From Chloroflexota bacterium (GTDB taxonomy: Bacteria > Chloroflexota > Dehalococcoidia > UBA2979), in assembly GCA_002710905.1 (NCBI GenBank), contig PAJB01000022.1, positions 33,277-40,599 on the forward strand: DNA of 7,323 nt, in the 5' to 3' direction. The translations under genes and the position numbers were made by a program. Of the stretch, positions 1-5,464 are shown in pieces; position 1 is the stretch's first letter, and the number at the start of each line of letters is the position of its first letter. Under the pieces are notes generated by a model. The model saw nothing but the letters and a program-made list of their open reading frames with translations. It was not told the origin of the DNA and did not search any database.

Positions 1-467
1 ACTAATAGCTTTAAGCCAAATGTAGTAGGCTCAGCGTGAATGCCATGTGTTCTACCAATGCATGGTGTCATTTTATGAGTGACAGCTAATTTGTAAATTA
101 TATCTTTTAAGTTTTTAACTTGTGTTTCTAGAAAATTAATTGCTTCGATAATTTGTAAATTTGTTGATGTATCCCACACATCTTGTGATGTAAGACCATA
201 ATGTATCCATCGTTGCTCATCCCCAAGTGATTCATTAACATTTCTAATAAATGCTGTAACATCATGGTGAGTGATATTGATATATTCAATGACTTTTTCA
301 GCATCTACTGTGGCATTTTTTTTAATTTTATCGATATCTTCTTTTGGGACAATGCCTTCATGATGCCATGCTTCTGATGCAGCCACTTCTACTTTTAGCC
401 ATGTTTCAAACTTATTTTTATCTGACCAAATATCTGAAATTTCTTTTACATCATAACGAGGAATCAT
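1..467 (-). CDS. purB: Adenylosuccinate lyase, N-terminal 155 residues (partial at left edge)
   Basis: This gene encodes a cytoplasmic fumarase/aspartase-superfamily lyase. It releases fumarate from SAICAR to give AICAR (step 8 of IMP synthesis) and from adenylosuccinate to give AMP. The protein starts MIPRYDVKEISDIW at the ATG ending at 467, and about 155 residues are visible before the window edge; the family is usually 430-470 long. Visible motifs are HHDVTAF (residues 67-73), IHYGLTSQDVWDT (88-100) and GRTHGIHAEPTTFGLK (138-153). From memory of the family, His68, His89 and His141 fall at the same numbers as the active-site histidines of the Bacillus subtilis enzyme, which supports both the identity and the start. 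The catalytic serine loop lies in the missing part. The ATG is 24 bp after the purE stop, so it is probably co-transcribed with purE. The Shine-Dalgarno is weak: AAGGA lies about 14 nt upstream, farther than ideal. Confidence 0.95.
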   Translation of the reverse strand, partial: MIPRYDVKEISDIWSDKNKFETWLKVEVAASEAWHHEGIVPKEDIDKIKKNATVDAEKVIEYINITHHDVTAFIRNVNESLGDEQRWIHYGLTSQDVWDTSTNLQIIEAINFLETQVKNLKDIIYKLAVTHKMTPCIGRTHGIHAEPTTFGLKLL

Positions 468-491
468 TATTTATTCTTATATCCTTGATTC

Positions 492-914
492 TTACTGGAT
501 TAAATTCAATATTTTTGTTGCAAAAACAGCTGCATTCTTTGCTCCCCATGAACCAACTGCCATTGTTGCAACAGGAACACCTCCTGGCATCATTGCAATT
601 GCATGCAATGAATCAATTCCACCTAAAGCTGATGATGTTAGAGGTACACCGATAACAGGAATATCAGTATATGCAGCACAAACACCAGGTAATGCTGCTG
701 CTCCGCCTGCGCCTGCTATGATAATCTTGTATCCTGCTGGCTCGAGTGTTTTTAAAAATGTGCTTAATTTTTCAGGATCTCTATGAGCAGAAATAAAATC
801 AACTGTATATTCAACACCTGCTTCATCAAGTGTTTTCATGCAATTTTTCATTTCTTCTTCATCAGATGTAGAGCCCATAATAATCGCTACTTGTGGAGAA
901 TTATTTGAATTCAT
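492..914 (-). CDS. purE: N5-carboxyaminoimidazole ribonucleotide mutase / AIR carboxylase subunit PurE
   Basis: PurE makes CAIR (4-carboxy-AIR) at step 6 of IMP synthesis. Class I enzymes rearrange N5-CAIR made by PurK, while class II enzymes carboxylate AIR directly. The 140-residue protein is a full but compact PurE (the family is about 150-170). It shows the nucleotide-binding start VAIIMGSTSD (residues 9-18), SAHRDP (42-47) with the conserved His44, the glycine loop AGAGGAAALPG (67-77), and the IPVIGVPLTSSALGGIDSL stretch (85-103) followed by MMPGGVPVAT. The ATG ending at 914 is preceded by AAAGGG (922-927) with a 7-nt spacer, which supports this start. It sits 69 bp after purD and 24 bp before purB in the same direction. 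No purK is adjacent. The SAHR motif resembles bacterial class I rather than animal class II, so purK would be expected elsewhere in the genome; this is inference. Confidence 0.95.
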   Translation of the reverse strand: MNSNNSPQVAIIMGSTSDEEEMKNCMKTLDEAGVEYTVDFISAHRDPEKLSTFLKTLEPAGYKIIIAGAGGAAALPGVCAAYTDIPVIGVPLTSSALGGIDSLHAIAMMPGGVPVATMAVGSWGAKNAAVFATKILNLIQ

Positions 915-983
915 GAATTAGCCCTTTCTTTATAGAACTAACAATGTTTTTTAAGAAGTATTTATTATGTAATATCTTACAAA

Positions 984-2249
984 TTAGATCAATCCTATAT
1001 CAGTTCTATAATGCATATTATCGAATTTAATTTTAGCAACATTTTTATATGTTTTCTCTCTTGCCGCATTGAGAGTTTCACCAGAACCGACAACTGCCAT
1101 GACTCTTCCTCCAGCTGTGACTAATTTGCTGTTTTCATTTTTTACTCCAGCGAAAAAAATGTTAATATCATCGTCAACATCATCAAGTCCTGTAATTTCT
1201 TTTCCTATATCGTATTTTCCTGGATATCCTCCTGAAGCTAGGATAACCCCAACTGTCGGACGCTCATCCCACTCAATAGTTATTTGGTCAAGTTTTTTTT
1301 CAGCAGCTGCTATGCATATTCCAAGCAAATCTGAACGAAGTTTAGTGATTAGTATTTGTGTTTCCGGATCACCAAAACGACAGTTATATTCTAAAATATT
1401 TATGTCATCGCCATCAATCATCAGACCAGGATAGAGTACACCACTATAATCAATATTAAGTTGAGATAGTGATTTAATTGTTTTTGCAGAAATATCTTTG
1501 TTGATTGTTTTTTGTAATTTGTCTGATAACCACTGTGGCGGTGAAAAACATCCCATGCCACCAGTATTTGGTCCTTTATTACCATCAAAAACTGGCTTGT
1601 GATCGCAAACAAATGGCATTGGCACAACATTGATTCCATCTGCAAAGGCATGCGCAGAGACTTCTTTGCCTGATACACGCTTTTCAATAATGAGTTTGTT
1701 TCCTGCTTCTCCAAAGACTTTATCAGACATGATTTGATTAATTGCCTCTTCTGCTTCATTAAAGTCATCTGGTAAAATAACCCCTTTACCAGCAGCTAAA
1801 CCATCTGCTTTAATAACATAATTACTTATACTTGATTTGTGGTCACTTATGAAATCTAGAGCTTTGTCTATATTGTCAAATATCTCAAAATTAGATGTCG
1901 GCAAATCTGCTTTTTTCATAAATGTTTTAGAAAATGACTTAGATGCTTCTAATTGTGCTCCCTCAGCAAAGGGACCAAAAACCTTTATGTTATTTTCTTT
2001 TAGAACGTTTGCTAGTCCATCTGCTAAAGGTTGTTCAGGTCCAATAATAACTAGATTAATCTTATTTGATTTTACTGCATCAATGATTTCCGTATGATTG
2101 CTGATATCAATATTCGTAATATTTGTTGCTATTGATTCTGTTCCAGCATTACCAGGTAAACAGAATAAAGTGCTGAGCAAAGGCGATTGCGCAATTTTCC
2201 ATGCAATTGCGTGTTCTCTACCACCGCTACCAATAACTAGCACATTCAT
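984..2249 (-). CDS. purD: Phosphoribosylamine-glycine ligase (GAR synthetase)
   Basis: PurD joins glycine to 5-phosphoribosylamine with ATP to form GAR, step 2 of IMP synthesis, in the cytoplasm. At 421 residues it matches the usual monofunctional bacterial length (about 420-430), with no fused PurM or PurN. The N-terminal domain opens MNVLVIGSGGREHAIAWK (1-18) and carries LPGNAGTE (31-38) and IIGPEQPLADGLAN (68-81). The ATP-grasp domain shows VIKADGLAAGKGV (145-157), KEVSAHAFADG (195-205), the glycine-rich DHKPVFDGNKGPNTGGMG (216-233) and the metal-binding ILEYNCRFGDPETQ (285-298). The C-terminal domain has TAGGRVMAVVGSG (378-390). The start at 2249 puts the glycine-rich loop at its normal distance from the N-terminus. 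The ribosome site is only a purine-rich GAAAAAAGAAAG tract, downstream in the leader from a strong inverted repeat that may influence expression. It lies 51 bp after the membrane gene and 69 bp before purE. Confidence 0.97.
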   Translation of the reverse strand: MNVLVIGSGGREHAIAWKIAQSPLLSTLFCLPGNAGTESIATNITNIDISNHTEIIDAVKSNKINLVIIGPEQPLADGLANVLKENNIKVFGPFAEGAQLEASKSFSKTFMKKADLPTSNFEIFDNIDKALDFISDHKSSISNYVIKADGLAAGKGVILPDDFNEAEEAINQIMSDKVFGEAGNKLIIEKRVSGKEVSAHAFADGINVVPMPFVCDHKPVFDGNKGPNTGGMGCFSPPQWLSDKLQKTINKDISAKTIKSLSQLNIDYSGVLYPGLMIDGDDINILEYNCRFGDPETQILITKLRSDLLGICIAAAEKKLDQITIEWDERPTVGVILASGGYPGKYDIGKEITGLDDVDDDINIFFAGVKNENSKLVTAGGRVMAVVGSGETLNAAREKTYKNVAKIKFDNMHYRTDIGLI

Positions 2250-2270
2250 TATGCAATTCTTTCTTTTTTC

Positions 2271-2312
2271 ACAAATGATTAATTACACATATACTGCTAA
2301 TTAATCATTTGT
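2271..2312. repeat. Perfect 15-bp inverted repeat with 12-nt loop between the membrane gene and purD
   Basis: The arm at 2271-2285 (ACAAATGATTAATTA) is exactly complementary to the arm at 2298-2312, with 12 unpaired bases between. In the minus-strand transcript the first arm covers the last three codons and stop of the upstream membrane gene, and the second arm ends 21 nt before the purD ATG. The sequence that follows in the transcript is A-rich (GAAAAAAGAAAG), not a U-run, so it is not a standard intrinsic terminator in that direction. No T-run follows on the plus strand either. It could be an RNA hairpin affecting read-through, stability or translation of purD, or a DNA operator. The structure is seen; the role is inferred. 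Confidence 0.8.
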
Positions 2313-2963
2313 TCTCAAAAGACCAACACCTAAAAGTACGATAATTAACCAGCCACCGATCCACCCTAAAAATCCAATTGCATCAAAGCCATCACCTAAA
2401 TGAGGAATTAGCGGGAATGATAAATGAATTAACCCTGCAATGAGCAGTCCATAATTTACAGTTTTAAATATTTTGCCTGTTCCTATTACTCCATTTGCAT
2501 TGATAATTGCACTGCGCAATGTCAGCATTCCTGCTGCAAGTATCAAGCTAAACATACCACCGCTTTCTGATAAAGTTGCTACAAAAACATTAACAGCCTG
2601 ATCAACATTTCCTTTATCATAAAATTCTAAAGCGGTTAATTCTGCAGCCCCACCTTCAATAATTCCAGCGCCTAGTACCAGAAAAAAGAATGCAGAAAAT
2701 AATCCGACTGCAGGAGCCTCACTAGTTGAAGCGATAAAACTTGCAAAAACAAATAAAGCACCTACTACAACAACCATTGTGAGGTTGCCTGCGAGTACTA
2801 ATATTTTACTTAGCAATAAATTTGCAGATGCATCGTTCAAAAATGCACCAGCTGTGTCAATTGTTGGATCAGTATCACCATAGAATGCTCCAAAAAAAAC
2901 GTGAAATAGGATAGGGCCTAATGCAAGTGACCAGCCCAAAACCTTTTTTGTATTTGAATTCAT
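2301..2963 (-). CDS. Six-helix integral membrane protein of unknown function
   Basis: I do not recognise this 220-residue protein with confidence. Its hydrophobic profile suggests six membrane segments at about residues 8-28, 50-78, 85-112, 125-150, 168-186 and 194-216, joined by short loops. The pattern recalls small uncharacterised bacterial membrane families such as the DUF4386-like group, but I see no diagnostic motif and no transporter, enzyme or sensor signature. Acidic and polar residues sit near segment 3 (IIEGGAAELTALEFYD, 101-116) and the first loop is acidic (YGDTDPTIDTAG). The start is well supported: ATG at 2963 follows GAGAGGA (2970-2976) by 6 nt, and a promoter-like sequence lies just upstream. 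It lies between guaA and purD in the same direction, 51 bp before purD, so it probably heads the transcript carrying purD-purE-purB. A purine-related role such as nucleobase handling would be a guess from position only. The last codons form one arm of the inverted repeat. Confidence 0.85.
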   Translation of the reverse strand: MNSNTKKVLGWSLALGPILFHVFFGAFYGDTDPTIDTAGAFLNDASANLLLSKILVLAGNLTMVVVVGALFVFASFIASTSEAPAVGLFSAFFFLVLGAGIIEGGAAELTALEFYDKGNVDQAVNVFVATLSESGGMFSLILAAGMLTLRSAIINANGVIGTGKIFKTVNYGLLIAGLIHLSFPLIPHLGDGFDAIGFLGWIGGWLIIVLLGVGLLRTND

Positions 2964-2969
2964 AACCTA

Positions 2970-2976
2970 TCCTCTC
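2970..2976 (-). promoter_or_regulatory. Shine-Dalgarno of the membrane-protein gene
   Basis: GAGAGGA on the minus strand lies 6 nt before the ATG ending at 2963. It is one of the clearest ribosome-binding sites on this strand and fixes the start of the membrane gene. Confidence 0.7.
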
Positions 2977-2989
2977 TACCCTCATCGCT

Positions 2990-3018
2990 ATTATGAGTGA
3001 AATATACGAATTAATCAA
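2990..3018 (-). promoter_or_regulatory. Candidate sigma70-type promoter for membrane gene-purD-purE-purB
   Basis: On the minus strand TTGATT (3013-3018) and CATAAT (2990-2995) are separated by exactly 17 bp, matching the -35 and -10 consensus at 4 of 6 and 5 of 6 positions. Initiation about 7 bp further on would give a leader of roughly 20 nt containing the GAGAGGA site. It lies in the 138-bp gap after guaA, which suggests the downstream purine genes can be transcribed independently of guaA. I saw no convincing intrinsic terminator in this gap, so guaA transcripts may also read through. Confidence 0.5.
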
Positions 3019-3101
3019 TATTCTTTAAATCCATTAATCCAGACACCATAGTACATAAAAAAGTTGAGAGGATTAATGAGCATTCAAAAAACTCTATTAC
3101 A

Positions 3102-4760
3102 TCACTCCCATTCAATAGTACCAGGTGGCTTTGAGGTTATATCATAGACAACGCGATTGACCTCTGGAACTTCATTAACGATACGCGAACTGATTTTTGC
3201 TAGTAGATCATTAGGCAAACGTGCCCAATCAGCAGTCATAGCATCATCTGCAGCAACACAGCGAATTGCAATACAATATCCATATGTTCTTTGATCGCCT
3301 TGTACGCCTACGGTTCTATTATTAGTTAAAATAGCAAAAGATTGCCATAAGTCATAATAGACATCAGCATTTTTTATTTCATCCATAACAACCCAATCAG
3401 ATGCACGCAAGATGTTTAGTTTCTCTTCAGTTACTTCGCCCATAATTCGTATTGCAAGTCCAGGGCCTGGGAATGGTTGTCTGTGAACAATTTCATCAGG
3501 GAGACCTAATTCAGTTCCTACTGCTCGAACTTCATCTTTGAATAAATTTCTCAGTGGTTCAATCAGGCTAAATTGCATATCTTCTGGAAGGCCTCCAACA
3601 TTATGATGAGTTTTTATTTTAGCTGATGTTGAACCTTTTGTTTCTGATTCAATAACATCTGGGTAAGTTGTTCCTTGAACTATAAAATCAATCTCACCAA
3701 GTTCTTTTGCTTTTTTTTCAAAGACTCTGATAAATGCTTCTCCAATTATCATTCGCTTGCTTTCTGGATCAGTGACTCCAGATAATTTGTCTAAAAATTC
3801 TTTAGTGGCGTTAATATCTAAAAGCTTAATGCCGATATTGTTATTAAATGTTTCTATTACTCTATTAGCTTCATCCTTACGAAGCAGACCATTGTTAACA
3901 AAAATGCATGTAAGCTGATCGCCAATAGCTTTGTGCACTAAAGTTGCTGCTACTGCTGAATCTACGCCTCCTGAGAGGGCACAAATAACTTGCTTGTCTC
4001 CGACTTCAGCTTTAATAGCTTCCACAGCTTCATCCACAAAAGAAGCAGCTGTCCAATTTTGAGTACAGCCAGCAATAGTAACTGTAAAATTATTAAGAAT
4101 ATCAGAGCCATGTTCGGTATGAATGACTTCTGGATGGAACTGAATGCCATAATAGTGATTTTGTTGATTTGACATTACGGCAATAGGTGCAGAATCGGAC
4201 GAGGCATTTAATCTGAAATTATCTGGCAGTGATTTTACGCTGTCACCATGAGACATCCACACAGAGAAATTTGCAGGCAGGTTAGTAAATAACGGGCAAT
4301 CCTCATCTATGGAGAGCATTGAGTGTCCATATTCACTGGAAGACGAAGACAATACTTCTCCTCCCAATGACTGTGCCAGCAGTTGCATGCCATAACAAAT
4401 GCCCAAAACAGGCAATTTACTATTAATCACAAAATCAGGCAATGTTGGTGCACCTGCACTAGCAACTGAATCAGGACCGCCTGAGAGGATAAAACCTTTA
4501 ATATTTAGATGACTAACTTGATCAAAGTCTGTATCCCATGGAACAAGCTCAGAATAAATATTGCTCTCACGAATTCTCCTAGTGATCAACATAGAATATT
4601 GAGAGCCGTAATCAATGACAATTATTGTTTCTGGAGAGTTTGGTACATCAAGATGAACAGGATCAACTTCTTTTGAGCTCGCAACCTCAAGATAAGCTGC
4701 AACTTCATTGTCACCTGAAGTTCGTATTCTGTCTATCTCGTTCTTTTTGTCAGAATTCAT
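3102..4760 (-). CDS. guaA: GMP synthase (glutamine-hydrolysing)
   Basis: GuaA converts XMP to GMP using ATP and ammonia from glutamine; it is the last step of guanine nucleotide synthesis and is cytoplasmic. The class I glutamine amidotransferase domain (about residues 45-230) has IDYGSQYSMLITRR (49-62), the nucleophile elbow GICYGMQ with Cys122, and FHPE with His209 and Glu211. The ATP pyrophosphatase domain has the P-loop LSGGVDSAV (262-270), followed by FVNNGLLRK (287-295), VQGTTYPDVIES (361-372) and KIKTHHNVGGLP (381-392). The C-terminal dimerisation part has RQPFPGPGLAIR (427-438) and the typical end KPPGTIEWE. At 552 residues it exceeds the usual 510-530 because about 45 polar residues precede the first domain. 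No ATG, GTG or TTG lies between codon 1 and the domain, so the extension is probably translated. No Shine-Dalgarno is visible before the ATG. It is divergent from tsaC, with a candidate promoter at 4800-4827. Confidence 0.97.
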   Translation of the reverse strand: MNSDKKNEIDRIRTSGDNEVAAYLEVASSKEVDPVHLDVPNSPETIIVIDYGSQYSMLITRRIRESNIYSELVPWDTDFDQVSHLNIKGFILSGGPDSVASAGAPTLPDFVINSKLPVLGICYGMQLLAQSLGGEVLSSSSSEYGHSMLSIDEDCPLFTNLPANFSVWMSHGDSVKSLPDNFRLNASSDSAPIAVMSNQQNHYYGIQFHPEVIHTEHGSDILNNFTVTIAGCTQNWTAASFVDEAVEAIKAEVGDKQVICALSGGVDSAVAATLVHKAIGDQLTCIFVNNGLLRKDEANRVIETFNNNIGIKLLDINATKEFLDKLSGVTDPESKRMIIGEAFIRVFEKKAKELGEIDFIVQGTTYPDVIESETKGSTSAKIKTHHNVGGLPEDMQFSLIEPLRNLFKDEVRAVGTELGLPDEIVHRQPFPGPGLAIRIMGEVTEEKLNILRASDWVVMDEIKNADVYYDLWQSFAILTNNRTVGVQGDQRTYGYCIAIRCVAADDAMTADWARLPNDLLAKISSRIVNEVPEVNRVVYDITSKPPGTIEWE

Positions 4761-4799
4761 TAAAAAACCAATTTTTAATAATTCATAATATACATAGAT

Positions 4800-4827
4800 G
4801 CTATAGACTACATATGCTTGTGGTCAA
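4800..4827 (-). promoter_or_regulatory. Candidate sigma70-type promoter for guaA
   Basis: On the minus strand TTGACC (4822-4827) and TATAGC (4800-4805) are separated by 16 bp, matching consensus at 5 of 6 and 4 of 6 positions. The predicted leader to the guaA ATG is only about 30-35 nt, which leaves no room for a purine riboswitch. It lies in the 91-bp gap between the divergent guaA and tsaC starts, so the tsaC promoter must overlap or face it. I could not pick a convincing plus-strand promoter there. Confidence 0.4.
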
Positions 4828-4836
4828 CTATGATTG

Positions 4837-4843
4837 AAAAGGA
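4837..4843 (+). promoter_or_regulatory. Shine-Dalgarno that selects the tsaC start
   Basis: AAAAGGA lies 8 nt before the ATG at 4852. An in-frame TTG at 4834 lies upstream of this site and would place it inside the coding region, so the ATG is the better start. Confidence 0.65.
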
Positions 4844-4851
4844 ATATTAAA

Positions 4852-5463
4852 ATGCCATTAATAAACTTTGATCAGCTAGATGAAATAATTGAATTGATTA
4901 ATGATGGCGGGATAGGTATTATTCCAACTGAAACTGTTTATGGAATTGTTTGTAAAGCAAATAACGATGATGCAATTGATCGTATATATGAAATCAAAGG
5001 ACGGGCAAGCAATCAACCATTGCAGGTATTAATTGCAGAACCACATGATATTCATAAATACATGAATAACGAAATCCTTGCTGATAAACTGGTGAATTAT
5101 TGGCCCGGCTCTTTAACTGCCGTTGTAGCAGCAGATGAGCTATCCTCTCATAAAATAAGTAATAAATTAATTTATGAAGGAGGTGTTGGCTTGCGTTGTC
5201 CAAATGATGAGTTGGCAAGAATGATAATTAAAAAAGTTGGCGGCGCTGTTGCGGCAACATCAGCAAATATATCTAAAGAGGACACTAGCAATGATCCTGC
5301 AATTATCAATAATGTCTTCGAAAATCAATTAATTATTCTTGACGATGGCGTAAGGAATAATGTGACAGGTTCAACTGTTATCAGCTACATCACGGATCCC
5401 CCATCTCTTATCAGGCAAGGCGTTCTATCTGATAATATAATTCAAGATTTAATGGAGCTATAG
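4852..5463 (+). CDS. tsaC: L-threonylcarbamoyladenylate synthase (TsaC/Sua5/YrdC family)
   Basis: This enzyme makes threonylcarbamoyl-AMP from threonine, bicarbonate and ATP. The product is transferred by the TsaD complex to A37 of tRNAs that read ANN codons (t6A modification). The 203-residue protein is a single YrdC-fold domain without the extra C-terminal domain of Sua5. Visible motifs are IIPTETVYGIV (23-33), EIKGRASNQPLQVLI (about 47-61), NYWPGSLTAVV, GVGLRCPND and AATSANIS, with GSTVIS and RQG near the end. All are family hallmarks that line the nucleotide and threonine pocket. I chose ATG 4852 over an in-frame TTG at 4834 because AAAAGGA lies 8 nt before it. It is divergent from guaA and its stop is 1 bp before the acylase start, so the two plus-strand genes are very likely co-transcribed. 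The acylase ribosome site lies within the last codons of this gene, so translation may be coupled. Confidence 0.93.
   Translation: MPLINFDQLDEIIELINDGGIGIIPTETVYGIVCKANNDDAIDRIYEIKGRASNQPLQVLIAEPHDIHKYMNNEILADKLVNYWPGSLTAVVAADELSSHKISNKLIYEGGVGLRCPNDELARMIIKKVGGAVAATSANISKEDTSNDPAIINNVFENQLIILDDGVRNNVTGSTVISYITDPPSLIRQGVLSDNIIQDLMEL
5453..5457 (+). promoter_or_regulatory. Shine-Dalgarno that supports the TTG start of the acylase gene
   Basis: TGGAG, within the last codons of tsaC, lies 7 nt before the TTG at 5465. No comparably placed site precedes the later in-frame ATGs; the ATG at 5564 has AAAGG, but only about 3 nt away. Confidence 0.55.
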
Positions 5464-5464
5464 C

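Noticed and set aside
344..655. Plus-strand open frame of 103 codons across the purB-purE junction
   Set aside because: It is antisense to two well-supported genes, and its Leu/His/Gln-rich composition is typical of antisense reading.
915..983. Possible hairpin in the purD-purE gap
   Set aside because: The best pairing (AAGATATT with AATACTTCTT) has a mismatch and bulge; not convincing.
1069..1434. Plus-strand open frame of 121 codons opposite purD
   Set aside because: It lies wholly within purD on the other strand, has low-complexity Ser/Pro-rich content and no ribosome site; it is a shadow of purD.
3050..3101. Possible intrinsic terminator after guaA (minus strand), ending in a CTTTTTTA tract
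   Set aside because: The tract is there, but the bases before it form only a short stem with wobble pairs and a very long loop, so I do not call a terminator.
4824..4837. Imperfect palindrome TCAACTATGATTGA before tsaC
   Set aside because: Only four outer base pairs match cleanly; too weak to call an operator, though it overlaps the guaA -35 candidate.
4761..4851. Purine riboswitch in the guaA leader
   Set aside because: The whole gap is 91 bp and the predicted leader is about 30-35 nt with no paired helices of the right form, so there is no room for an aptamer.
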